Positions 52,291 through 61,187 of a stretch of 64,000 bases of DNA are shown here, one piece after another. The stretch covers positions 1 to 64,000 of the forward strand of contig JAGAKZ010000015.1 of NCBI GenBank assembly GCA_017848115.1, read 5' to 3'. Source of the stretch: Oscillospiraceae bacterium (lineage in GTDB: Bacteria > Bacillota > Clostridia > Oscillospirales > Ruminococcaceae). The notes beneath the pieces are model-generated. The model did not search any database and was not told where the DNA came from. It was given only the letters and a program-made list of their open reading frames with translations. Made by a program: the position numbers and the translations under genes. Positions within the stretch are counted from its first letter, which is position 1. Each line of letters begins with the position of its first letter.

Positions 52291-53559
52291 TTGCATAAGC
52301 TTGTTATAAACGGTGGAAAAAGAATATCCGGAGAAATAAAACTTCAGGGGGCTAAAAATAGCGCTCTTCCTATCATGGCAGCAACTGTTCTTGCTGATGG
52401 TCAGACAGTTATAAAAAACTGTCCTGAACTTACTGATATTTACGCTGCGTCACGGATCCTTACTCATCTTGGATGTAAAGTTTCAAGGTGTGAAAACGGA
52501 ACAATAATAGTTTCCAACAGCGGTATAGAAAAAGACAGTATTTCGGAAAAACTTATGCGTGAAATGCGTTCATCCATCATATTTCTCGGTGCACTTTTGG
52601 GAAGATGCGGCAGTTGCAGTCTGTATTTTCCGGGAGGATGTCAATTGGGGCCAAGACCCGTTGATATTCATATTTCAGCATTACGAAAGATGGGAATAGT
52701 TATTTCTGAAGAACATGGAAAAATAAATTGTACAGCACCAAACGGTATAAAAGGAGCTAAAATAATGCTTGAGTTTCCTTCTGTAGGAGCTACGGAAAAT
52801 ATTATTCTGGCAGCTGTAAAAGCAGAAGGTGAAACAGAAATAAAAAATGCTGCACGTGAGCCTGAGATTCATGATCTGGTATCCTATCTGGTGAAATGTG
52901 GAGCAAAAATAGAATGCACGTCCGGAAGTACCATAAAAATATGCGGAGTTGACAGACTTTATGGTTGTGAACATCAGGTTATTCCTGACAGAATAGCAGC
53001 GGCTACATATCTGGCGGCAGCAGCAATAACTGATGGTGCAGTGTGTATATCCGGAATATCGTCGCTTGATGTTTCTTCATTTACCGGTTATTTTGAACAA
53101 ATGGGATGCAGTGTATGTACCTGTAATGACAGTATATATCTTAAAGCAAGAAACAGGATATTGCCTATAAAATCTCTTAAGACTATGCCATATCCTGGAT
53201 TTGCAACAGATCTGCAGTCAATAATGATGTCTGTACTTTGTATGGCTGATGGAACAAGTGTATTTGAAGAAAATATATTTGAAAGCAGATATAAACACGT
53301 TGATGCGCTCAATATGATGGGAGCGGATATAAAAGTTTATGGTAAGATTGCGGTTGTTGAGGGAGTGAAAAAGCTTTATGGCGCAAATGTTGAGGCAACT
53401 GATCTCAGAGGAGGAGCTGCCATGACGATTTCTGCACTTGCTGCAGAAGGTACAAGTGAAATTACATGTATAAATCACATAGACAGGGGATATGAAAAAA
53501 TAGACTCGGTACTTGCATCACTCGGTGCAGACATAAAGAGAAAGCCGGAAACCAGATGA
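52291..53559 (+). CDS. murA: UDP-GlcNAc 1-carboxyvinyltransferase MurA
   Basis: About 422 residues; first committed step of peptidoglycan synthesis, transferring enolpyruvate to UDP-GlcNAc. Motifs: KLVINGGKRISGEIKLQGAK, RSSIIFLGALLGR, the catalytic-cysteine loop FPGGCQLGPRPVDIH (so fosfomycin-sensitive type by this residue) and PYPGFATDLQS. The TTG at 52291 is the probable start: its product begins LHKLVINGG, like other MurA proteins, with AAGGGTG upstream. The longer ATG at 52264 would add nine unusual residues. Confidence 0.95.
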   Translation: MHKLVINGGKRISGEIKLQGAKNSALPIMAATVLADGQTVIKNCPELTDIYAASRILTHLGCKVSRCENGTIIVSNSGIEKDSISEKLMREMRSSIIFLGALLGRCGSCSLYFPGGCQLGPRPVDIHISALRKMGIVISEEHGKINCTAPNGIKGAKIMLEFPSVGATENIILAAVKAEGETEIKNAAREPEIHDLVSYLVKCGAKIECTSGSTIKICGVDRLYGCEHQVIPDRIAAATYLAAAAITDGAVCISGISSLDVSSFTGYFEQMGCSVCTCNDSIYLKARNRILPIKSLKTMPYPGFATDLQSIMMSVLCMADGTSVFEENIFESRYKHVDALNMMGADIKVYGKIAVVEGVKKLYGANVEATDLRGGAAMTISALAAEGTSEITCINHIDRGYEKIDSVLASLGADIKRKPETR

Positions 53560-53606
53560 TGTATAATGAGCAGACGCACGATAAGTGTCTGAAAGGAATG
53601 AAATAA

Positions 53607-54632
53607 ATGCAGAACCAGAATGTAAATAAAGTCAATATAAATGACAATAAGAACAGGAGGCGAAAACGCCAGAGGCAAAAAGATCTGCGTGGGTATATTT
53701 TTGTTATAATATTCCTTGCTATTGCCATAGGCGCTTCGCTTTCGGTTACATTGCTTTTTAATATAAAAGAGATAGAAATTTCCGGGACAACTATGTACGA
53801 AAATACTGATATAATAAAGTCTTCAGGTATCTCGGCAGGTGATAATCTTGTACGTCTGAGTACTGAAAAAGCACGTGAAAAAATATTAAGCGAGATGCTT
53901 TATATTGACGATGTAAAGATTAAAAAAAGTTTTCCGGATAAGGTTTGTATGGAGATTACGCCTAGTGTGGAAATGGCTTATGTTGAGTACAGAGGTGGAT
54001 ATCTTCTTATCAGTGAAGGGTACAGAATACTGGGAATGTATGAAACTATAGAAAATCCTGATCTTATGGTTATAAAAGGATATTTTCTTACGAACGAAGA
54101 ATTGGCTAAAAAAGAAAAAAATGAAGATGAGAAGGAAGAAAAAGAAAAGTTTGTAATAGAGGAAAAAACTCTTCTTCATACCGATGATGATATTTCAAAT
54201 GATGAAACTCTCAAAGAGATCATAAATCAGATAAAATCTGGGAATATATCTGATATATCATCTATCGACCTCTCAACAGATTACAATATAGTTCTTGACT
54301 ATAACAACAGCATAAAGATTATGATCGGAAATGCTTTTGATATTGAGTATAAGCTTGCATATGCTTATCATATAATAACCAATGAGCTAAGACAAAATAA
54401 GAGCGGGTATCTTATATATCATGATTCATTGGGGTACTCATATGTTTCAAAGGAGGAATATGATGAAATAAACAAAAAATCGGAAATATTGATGAATGGC
54501 AATCAGGAGAATATTGTTACTGAGAAGTTGCCTTCCGTAACTACTGCGGTAACTTCGGCAGTGTCAGTAGAGTCAAATGTAACAGTAACAAATTTACCGG
54601 CAGTAACTACAGTAAAAAGTTCACAGCAATAA
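53607..54632 (+). CDS. FtsQ/DivIB-type cell division protein
   Basis: A 341-residue bitopic membrane protein. A basic Asn/Arg-rich cytoplasmic tail (NRRRKRQRQKDL), one transmembrane helix (IFVIIFLAIAIGASLSVTLL), then the POTRA domain (about 55-125; IKEIEISGTTMYENTDIIKS, SFPDKVCMEITPSVEMAYVE). A highly charged Glu/Lys insert (about 163-185) interrupts the beta domain. The C-terminus ends in a Thr/Val/Ser-rich tail (SVTTAVTSAVSVESNVTVT) that is not typical of the family. A hairpin CAGACGCAC...GTGTCTG at 53571-53591 precedes its ribosome site. It ends the first block of the cluster. Confidence 0.88.
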   Translation: MQNQNVNKVNINDNKNRRRKRQRQKDLRGYIFVIIFLAIAIGASLSVTLLFNIKEIEISGTTMYENTDIIKSSGISAGDNLVRLSTEKAREKILSEMLYIDDVKIKKSFPDKVCMEITPSVEMAYVEYRGGYLLISEGYRILGMYETIENPDLMVIKGYFLTNEELAKKEKNEDEKEEKEKFVIEEKTLLHTDDDISNDETLKEIINQIKSGNISDISSIDLSTDYNIVLDYNNSIKIMIGNAFDIEYKLAYAYHIITNELRQNKSGYLIYHDSLGYSYVSKEEYDEINKKSEILMNGNQENIVTEKLPSVTTAVTSAVSVESNVTVTNLPAVTTVKSSQQ

Positions 54633-54752
54633 GATAAATGGTTAATAAAACTCATATTTACGTATATTCATGCAGTTATTATATTTTTTTCGTGTATTGT
54701 GTTTGGGTATAGAAAAAAAATACATAAAAAATATCATAGTTTTTTTTGCAAA

Positions 54753-54781
54753 TTGACTTGAAATTGATTGCGAAATATGAT
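54753..54781 (+). promoter_or_regulatory. Promoter of ftsZ
   Basis: TTGACT, 17 bases, TATGAT, with a further TATAAT 4 bases on. It gives ftsZ its own transcript start, about 80 bases before the ATG. Confidence 0.65.
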
Positions 54782-54868
54782 AATATAATAATAAATGTTG
54801 TTTACATGGGATATGGAAAATTTGAAGTTAATCTTAATATTAGTATAAAACTTGAGAGGAGTATTTAA

Positions 54869-56011
54869 ATGGCAGGATTTGTTTTTGAAAGCGATGCATA
54901 CGATCCGGAGGTAAATATAAAAGTTATAGGTGTTGGCGGCGGCGGCGGAAACGCACTCAACTGTATGGCTGATTCAGGAGTGAGTGATATTGAATACATA
55001 GCTATCAATACTGACGCATCAGCTCTCAGAAATTCAAAGGCAACATCTAAGATACAGATCGGTGCTAAACTCACAAGAGGCAGAGGTGCAGGAAACAAGC
55101 CGGAAGTAGGCGAAAGATCTGCACAGGAAAATAAAGAAGAAATTGCAGCAGCACTTAAAGATGCTGATATGATTTTTATTACAGCCGGCATGGGCGGTGG
55201 TACAGGTACAGGTGCTGCACCTGTAGTAGCACAGATCGCTCAGGAGATGGAAGTTCTTACTGTAGCAGTTGTTACAAAGCCTTTCCTTTTTGAAAGAGAG
55301 CAGAAAATGCTTCAGGCTGAAAGAGGTATAGCAGAACTTAAAAAGTATGTTGACTCACTTATAGTTATTCCTAACGAAAAGCTTCTCGTAGGAATGGACA
55401 AGCCTCTTACAATGAGAGAATCATTCTCACTTGCAGATGATATTCTCAAGACAGGTGTAAAGAGTATCTCAGATCTCATAGTTGATGATGGATTTATCAA
55501 CCTTGACTTTGCAGACGTTTCAACAATCATGAAGGGTGCAGGTTATGCACATATGGCTATCGGTTATGGTTCAGGTAAGGACAAGGCTACAGATGCTGCA
55601 AAGGCAGTTATTTCAAGCCCACTTCTTGAAACATCTATTTCAGGTGCTAACAGACTTCTTATCAACATTGCAATGTCAGAAGACGTTCTTGCTGAAGATG
55701 TTGATACAGCTACAAAGATGATCACAGATACAGCAGCTGATGATGTTGAATTTATCTTTGGTACAGCATTTAAGGAAGATATGCAGGATGAAATGAGAAT
55801 CACAGTTATCGCTGCAGGTTTTGGTGAACCAAAGAGTGTAATTCCTATGGAAAATCCTCTTATTGATGAAGTTCCTGTTCAGCCTGTTATTCCAAAACAG
55901 CCTGTAAAACCATCAATGTCTTCAATGAAATCATCACTTTCATCTTCTTCACTTTCATCAGATGAAGATGATCTCGATGCAATATTCAAGATTCTTGATA
56001 ACAAGAAATAA
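54869..56011 (+). CDS. ftsZ: Cell division GTPase FtsZ
   Basis: A 380-residue tubulin-like GTPase that forms the division ring. Motifs: VIGVGGGGGNALNCM (the clostridial form of the first loop), the GTP signature GMGGGTGTGAAPVVAQIA, FEREQKM, and the T7 loop region FINLDFADVSTIMKG. After about residue 315 a Pro/Val- and then Ser-rich linker follows (VPVQPVIPKQPVKP; a run of SSLSSSS) and the conserved tail DDLDAIFKIL at the end, the docking site for membrane anchors. FtsA is not in the cluster, so the anchor is encoded elsewhere or is SepF. GAGAGGAG precedes the ATG. Confidence 0.98.
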   Translation: MAGFVFESDAYDPEVNIKVIGVGGGGGNALNCMADSGVSDIEYIAINTDASALRNSKATSKIQIGAKLTRGRGAGNKPEVGERSAQENKEEIAAALKDADMIFITAGMGGGTGTGAAPVVAQIAQEMEVLTVAVVTKPFLFEREQKMLQAERGIAELKKYVDSLIVIPNEKLLVGMDKPLTMRESFSLADDILKTGVKSISDLIVDDGFINLDFADVSTIMKGAGYAHMAIGYGSGKDKATDAAKAVISSPLLETSISGANRLLINIAMSEDVLAEDVDTATKMITDTAADDVEFIFGTAFKEDMQDEMRITVIAAGFGEPKSVIPMENPLIDEVPVQPVIPKQPVKPSMSSMKSSLSSSSLSSDEDDLDAIFKILDNKK

Positions 56012-56024
56012 AATTGACATTTTA

Positions 56025-56064
56025 AAATCGTACATGTGTAAAACATGTGCGATTTACTTTTTTG
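56025..56064 (+). terminator. Terminator after ftsZ
   Basis: AAATCGTACATGT, 5-base loop, ACATGTGCGATTT, then ACTTTTTT. Confidence 0.85.
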
Positions 56065-56118
56065 AAAATTGTTTATATTGACTGTTTTAAATATATAAAA
56101 CTTGTGAATATTGTTAGG

Positions 56119-56148
56119 TTGATAATGTTGTTGTATATATGTTATAAT
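56119..56148 (+). promoter_or_regulatory. Promoter of the DivIVA-like gene
   Basis: TTGATA, 18 bases, TATAAT, about 97 bases before ATG 56245. Confidence 0.65.
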
Positions 56149-56244
56149 ATAGGTACTAGTTAAAGTGTGCAATATGATTAAAATTTTATTATTTAGTGAT
56201 TGTTATTGCAGTATATCTTATATGATAAGGAGCGCAGATGCAAT

Positions 56245-57819
56245 ATGGAAGAAGTAAACGAATTAGGTATATTTAAAGAAGCCAGATTTGGCGGTTTCGT
56301 TAAAGAAGATGTATTGAATTATACAAATAAACTTACAACTGAAATCAAAGAACATAAGGCAACGATTAAGGAGCTTGAAGACAAGGTGAAGGAACTTGAA
56401 GAAAGACCTGCGCCTGTACCACAGAAGTCTGATTCTTCAAAGCCGGAAGATAAGGAAAAAGTTCAGAAGCTTGAGGGTGAAGTAAAGACTCTTAGCAACA
56501 AGCTTAATTCTACTACTATTACTCTCAGAAAACTTGAAGAAGCTTTACAGTCTGAAAAGAAAGCACGTCAGTCTGAAAAAAATCTTTATGAAGCTGAAAA
56601 AGCTAAGTATGAGGATATGGAAAAGGGTGTACCTTCAGGTGCAAGTCAGGCTGAAATAGATAAGTTCAAAAAAGAAATTTCAGAAAAGGACAATCAGTTA
56701 AAAGAAAAAGAAGAGCTTCTTAAAAATAAGGAAAAAGATATAGTTGGTCTTAAAAAGTCATTGGCTTCAAAGGATGAAGAAATAGAGCAGTTGAAGAAAG
56801 AAGTAACTGAACTTAAAAATTCGGCACAGTCTGAAAGTTCTGAATTTAAGAGTACATTTGATATAGGAAATGTATTTATAGAAGCTCAGAATACTGCTAA
56901 GAAGATAACAGTTGAAGCTCAGCATGCTGCTGATAAACTTGCTGAAGAAGCGAAGGAAAAAGCTGATAAGCTTATAGCTGAGGCTGATGAATATTCTGAA
57001 AAGAAACTTAAAGAAGCCGACGAAAAGAGTAATGATATAATAACTCAGGCTCAGAAGAAAGCTGATGAGATGAATGCTGAAACTGAGAAAAAGCTTACAG
57101 AACAAAAAGAACAGCTTAACGAAAAATCTCAGGCTCTTGAAAAAATATCAGAAGATATCAGAGAATCATTTAAGAAAGATCTTGATAAACTCAAAGGAAA
57201 TCTTAAAGATATAACAGACATGATAGCTATGTTTAATACTGATATAAATAAGACAGTCGGTGAAACAAATGATAAGATTGATTCGTACAGCAAGTCAATG
57301 TTTGATAAGGCTGCGCTTGATGAACTTATCAAGACTTTACCAAAGCCTGAACCTCCAAAGGCTCAGAATGAAAAGTCGGGTGATGAAAAAAAACAGGATA
57401 TAAAATCTCAGGATGTTAAACCGGTCGCTGAAAATAATGAAGGAGCTAAAGATGATAATCAGAAGAAAAATCAGGCTCCGGAGACAAAAGATGAGAACGG
57501 AAAAAATAAGAAGTCCACATGGGCGATGGATGACCTAGAGGCACTCACAAAACAGGTAGAAATGACATCAGGTGACATAAAAAATAATAACAATCATAAT
57601 AAGAAAAATGATCACAAACCTCAAAATTCAGGTGAGTGGAAAAATGATCTGGAAGCTCTTGCTAAGGAAGCTGAACAGAATACAAAAGACGGCGGAAATA
57701 ATAACAATAATAACAACAATAAACCTGTCGCACCACAGACTCAGAAACCATCAGATAAGTGGAAAAACGATCTTGCAGCTCTTGCCAAAGAAGCAGAGAT
57801 TGAAGAAATCGATAATTAA
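56245..57819 (+). CDS. DivIVA-like coiled-coil protein
   Basis: About 524 residues from ATG 56245 (AAGGAG upstream). The N-terminus (IFKEARFGGFVKEDVLNYTNKL) matches the membrane-binding head of DivIVA-type proteins. A long coiled coil covers about 25-350, with an Ala/Glu/Lys heptad stretch (AQNTAKKITVEAQHAADKLA). The C-terminal ~160 residues are Lys/Asn/Gln-rich and contain three copies of a W-x-x-DLEAL-x-K motif (WAMDDLEALTKQ, WKNDLEALAKEAE, WKNDLAALAKEAE) linked by Asn runs. Such short repeated helices may bind a partner. It likely marks poles or septa; the 3-fold C-terminal motif is not typical of the family. Confidence 0.8.
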   Translation: MEEVNELGIFKEARFGGFVKEDVLNYTNKLTTEIKEHKATIKELEDKVKELEERPAPVPQKSDSSKPEDKEKVQKLEGEVKTLSNKLNSTTITLRKLEEALQSEKKARQSEKNLYEAEKAKYEDMEKGVPSGASQAEIDKFKKEISEKDNQLKEKEELLKNKEKDIVGLKKSLASKDEEIEQLKKEVTELKNSAQSESSEFKSTFDIGNVFIEAQNTAKKITVEAQHAADKLAEEAKEKADKLIAEADEYSEKKLKEADEKSNDIITQAQKKADEMNAETEKKLTEQKEQLNEKSQALEKISEDIRESFKKDLDKLKGNLKDITDMIAMFNTDINKTVGETNDKIDSYSKSMFDKAALDELIKTLPKPEPPKAQNEKSGDEKKQDIKSQDVKPVAENNEGAKDDNQKKNQAPETKDENGKNKKSTWAMDDLEALTKQVEMTSGDIKNNNNHNKKNDHKPQNSGEWKNDLEALAKEAEQNTKDGGNNNNNNNNKPVAPQTQKPSDKWKNDLAALAKEAEIEEIDN

Positions 57820-57856
57820 TCTTTAAAAATATATTGCAGAAAAGACGGATCTGAAA

Positions 57857-58414
57857 ATGGAAAGTATAAAAAAAATCAGGACAGATGAAATAAAAAAATA
57901 TGCCGGTGATCTTAAGGTCGGAGAAAAGGTGCTTCTTAGTGGGTATGTTTACACTTCGCGTGATGCTGCTCACAAAAGAATAAAGTCACTTATAGACAGT
58001 GGTGAAAAACTTCCTTTTGATCTTGAAGGGGCAGTTATTTATTACGCAGGTCCCACTCCTGCCAAAGACGGTCAGCCTATAGGTTCATGCGGACCGACTA
58101 CATCAGGAAGAATGGATAAGTTTGCTCCGGAATTTCTGGATCTTGGTCTTGCCGCTATGATAGGCAAGGGTGAACGCAGTAAAGAAGTATGCGATGCCGT
58201 TGTAAGAAACGGTGCGGTGTATTTCTGTGCAATTGGTGGTGCGGGTGCACTTGCTGCCAGGTGTATAAAAAGCTGTGAAGTAATAGCTTTTGAAGATCTT
58301 GGATGTGAGTCTGTAAAGAGACTGTATATAGAAGATTTTCCTCTTATAGTTGCAAATGACTGTAATGGCGGAGATATTTTCCTTGAAGGAAGAAACAAAT
58401 ATTGCAAACTTTAA
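57857..58414 (+). CDS. Fe-S hydro-lyase beta subunit (fumarase/tartrate dehydratase type)
   Basis: A 185-residue protein of the fumarate hydratase class I C-terminal family. Signature segments: LSGYVYTSRDAAHKRI, GAVIYYAGPTPAKDGQPIGS, CGPTTSGRMDKFAPEFLD, GKGERSKEV and FCAIGGAGALAARCI. It should act with an alpha subunit that holds the 4Fe-4S cluster, usually encoded directly upstream. Here the upstream gene is the DivIVA-like protein, so the alpha gene is elsewhere or lost. Fumarate is the most probable substrate (inference). Confidence 0.93.
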   Translation: MESIKKIRTDEIKKYAGDLKVGEKVLLSGYVYTSRDAAHKRIKSLIDSGEKLPFDLEGAVIYYAGPTPAKDGQPIGSCGPTTSGRMDKFAPEFLDLGLAAMIGKGERSKEVCDAVVRNGAVYFCAIGGAGALAARCIKSCEVIAFEDLGCESVKRLYIEDFPLIVANDCNGGDIFLEGRNKYCKL

Positions 58415-58421
58415 AATAATC

Positions 58422-58465
58422 TATTACATAGCCGGATCTATATCGGCTATGTAATTTTTTTCTTT
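58422..58465 (+). terminator. Terminator after the hydro-lyase gene
   Basis: ATTACATAGCCG, 9-base loop, CGGCTATGTAAT, then T6. Confidence 0.95.
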
Positions 58466-58495
58466 ACATATATGAGCGATTGAGGAGTTATTTTT

Positions 58496-60625
58496 ATGAA
58501 AGTTCAGAAACGTGATGGCAGAGTTGCCGAATATGACAAGGCGAAAATTATTACAGCAATCAGGAAGGCTAATGCAGAAGTACCTGATAATGAAAAAGTA
58601 GAAACCCAGTCTATAGAAACGATTGTCAGGTATGTTGAAAAATTTGCAGGGAAAAATATACTTCATGTAGAAACGATACAGGACATGATCGAAAAAGAAC
58701 TTATGAGACAGAACAAATATATTCTTGCAAAAAAATATATTATATATCGTTATCAGAGAGCATTGCTCAGAAAAGCCAATACTACTGATGAGTCTATACT
58801 CAAGCTCATTAAAAATGAAAACAAGGAACTTTCGGAAGAAAATTCAAATAAAAATACTATACTCGCCTCTACTCAGAGAGATTATATAGCCGGAGAGGTT
58901 TCAAAAGACCTTACACGAAGATTGCTTCTGCCTGAAAGAATATCAATGGCTCATGATCAGGGGGTTCTTCATTTTCATGATGCTGATTATTTTATACAGT
59001 CTATTTTCAACTGTTGTCTGATAAATATCGGTGATATGCTTGACAACGGAACTGTTATGAACGGAAAAATGATAGAATCACCAAAAAGTTTTCAGGTTGC
59101 GTGTATCGTTATGACGCAGATAATAGCGGCGGTTGCAAGCAATCAGTACGGCGGTCAGTCTGTTGATATGAGGCATCTTGGAAAATATCTGAGAAAAAGC
59201 AAAAACAAGTATCTTAAAGAAATGACTGAAAAATATTCTGATAAACTTGATGAGAGTATGATAAACGAAATAGTTAATATGAGATTGTATGATGAACTCA
59301 AATCAGGGGTGCAGACAATACAGTATCAGATAAATACTCTTATGACTACTACAGGACAAGCACCGTTTGTAACGTTATTTCTTCATCTTGATGAAAATGA
59401 TGAGTATGCAGAGGAAAATGCAATGATCATTCATGAAATACTTCGTCAGCGAATGGAAGGTACAAAAAATGAAGCAGGAGTTTATGTTACACCTGCTTTT
59501 CCAAAACTTATTTATGTGCTTGATGAGCATAACTGTCTTAAAGGCGGAAAGTATGATTATCTTACCGAAATGGCTGTGAAGTGTTCGGCAAAGAGAATGT
59601 ATCCCGATTATATTTCCGCAAAGAAAATGCGTGAAAATTATGAAGGAAATGTATTTAGCTGTATGGGTTGCAGAAGTTTCCTTGCACCCTGGAAAGATGA
59701 AAACGGTCAGTACAAGTTTGAAGGAAGATTTAATCAGGGTGTGGTAAGTATAAATCTTCCGCAGATAGGGATAATTGCAGATAAAAATGAAGAAGTGTTC
59801 TGGAAACTTTTTGATGAACGTCTGCATCTTTGTTTTGAAGCACTCATGTACAGGCATAAGGCGCTTGAAGGTACACTTTCGGATGTAAGTCCTATTCACT
59901 GGCAGTATGGAGCTATATCAAGACTTCCTAAGGGTGCAGTGATAGATGAGCTTCTGCATGGCGGATATTCAAGTATTTCTCTTGGATATATAGGTCTTTA
60001 TGAAGTGACAAAGCTTATGAAGGGTGTAAGTCATACGACAAAGGAAGGAAAAGAATTTGCTCTGAGAGTTATGAATCATATGCGTGAAGCTACAGAGCGC
60101 TGGAAAAGTGAAACAGGAATCGGATTTGCACTTTACGGTACTCCTGCCGAATCGCTTTGCTACAGATTTGCAAGGATAGACAGACAGAGATTTGGAATTA
60201 TAAAGGACGTAACGGATAAAGGGTACTATACAAATTCGTATCATATCGATGTACGTGAAGAAATAGACGCTTTTGAAAAATTTGAGTTTGAAAATCAGTT
60301 TCAGAAGATTTCTCTGGGTGGTGCTATTTCATATGTTGAGATACCAAATATGTCAAAAAATCTTGATGCGCTCAGAGAAATGGTAAAGTTTATTTATGAA
60401 AATATTCAGTATGCAGAATTTAATACCAAGTCTGACTATTGTCACGAATGTGGTTTTGACGGTGAGATAATCGTAAATGATGATAACGAGTGGGAATGTC
60501 CGCAGTGTCATAACAAGAAACGCTCAAAGCTTACTGTAACAAGGAGAACCTGCGGATATCTCGGCGAAAATTTCTGGAATACAGGAAAGACAAAGGAAAT
60601 AAAAGAAAGGGTACTTCATTTGTAA
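58496..60625 (+). CDS. nrdD: Anaerobic ribonucleoside-triphosphate reductase
   Basis: A 709-residue glycyl-radical enzyme that makes deoxynucleotides without oxygen. The N-terminal ATP-cone (about 1-90; VQKRDGRVAEYDKAKIITAI) senses dATP/ATP. The catalytic barrel follows, with SCMGCRSFLAPW-type active-site cysteines. Near the C-terminus a zinc site (CHECG, CPQCHNKKR) precedes the glycyl-radical loop RRTCGYLGENFW (about 683-694). It is followed after two bases by its activase gene nrdG, so they form one operon. It marks an anaerobic lifestyle. Confidence 0.98.
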   Translation: MKVQKRDGRVAEYDKAKIITAIRKANAEVPDNEKVETQSIETIVRYVEKFAGKNILHVETIQDMIEKELMRQNKYILAKKYIIYRYQRALLRKANTTDESILKLIKNENKELSEENSNKNTILASTQRDYIAGEVSKDLTRRLLLPERISMAHDQGVLHFHDADYFIQSIFNCCLINIGDMLDNGTVMNGKMIESPKSFQVACIVMTQIIAAVASNQYGGQSVDMRHLGKYLRKSKNKYLKEMTEKYSDKLDESMINEIVNMRLYDELKSGVQTIQYQINTLMTTTGQAPFVTLFLHLDENDEYAEENAMIIHEILRQRMEGTKNEAGVYVTPAFPKLIYVLDEHNCLKGGKYDYLTEMAVKCSAKRMYPDYISAKKMRENYEGNVFSCMGCRSFLAPWKDENGQYKFEGRFNQGVVSINLPQIGIIADKNEEVFWKLFDERLHLCFEALMYRHKALEGTLSDVSPIHWQYGAISRLPKGAVIDELLHGGYSSISLGYIGLYEVTKLMKGVSHTTKEGKEFALRVMNHMREATERWKSETGIGFALYGTPAESLCYRFARIDRQRFGIIKDVTDKGYYTNSYHIDVREEIDAFEKFEFENQFQKISLGGAISYVEIPNMSKNLDALREMVKFIYENIQYAEFNTKSDYCHECGFDGEIIVNDDNEWECPQCHNKKRSKLTVTRRTCGYLGENFWNTGKTKEIKERVLHL

Positions 60626-60627
60626 TC

Positions 60628-61155
60628 ATGAATTATGCACATATAAAAAAGAGTGATATAGCAAACGGTCCGGGTGTGAGAGTGTCGCTGTTTGTCAGTG
60701 GCTGTACGCATCATTGCAAAGGTTGTTTTAATCCTGAAACGTGGGATTTTGATTATGGACAGTTTTTTGATGATGATGTAATGGATATGATACTCGGATA
60801 TTTGTCAAGGGAATATATTTCAGGGTTATCACTTCTTGGAGGAGAGCCTTTTGAAGCTGAAAATCTTCCGATTTTGCTTACGCTTGTAAAGAAAGCAAAA
60901 GAGATTTATCCGAAGAAAACGATATGGTGTTATACAGGATATGATTTTCAGGAGGATATTGTTGATGTTATGATAAATGAACGTTGTGAAGTAAAGCCTT
61001 TTCTTTCGTACATAGATGTAATAGTTGACGGTGAATTTGTCGAGGATAAAAAAGATCTGAATCTGAGATTTCGTGGTTCGTCAAATCAGAGGATAATTGA
61101 TGTACGACAGTCGCTTTTAAGCGGAAGTATATGTCTTGCAGAAGAATTTTATTAA
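60628..61155 (+). CDS. nrdG: Anaerobic ribonucleotide reductase activating protein
   Basis: A 175-residue radical SAM activase that installs the glycyl radical on NrdD. The cluster motif CTHHCKGC (Cys 26, 30, 33) follows GPGVRVSLFVSG, and LSLLGGEPFEAEN is the SAM-binding GGE segment. The C-terminal DVIVDGEFVEDKKD, LRFRGSSNQRIIDV is typical. The start codon is 2 bases after the nrdD stop. Confidence 0.97.
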   Translation: MNYAHIKKSDIANGPGVRVSLFVSGCTHHCKGCFNPETWDFDYGQFFDDDVMDMILGYLSREYISGLSLLGGEPFEAENLPILLTLVKKAKEIYPKKTIWCYTGYDFQEDIVDVMINERCEVKPFLSYIDVIVDGEFVEDKKDLNLRFRGSSNQRIIDVRQSLLSGSICLAEEFY

Positions 61156-61187
61156 AAAAATTTTAAAAGGAAAAAGGGGAAAATATA

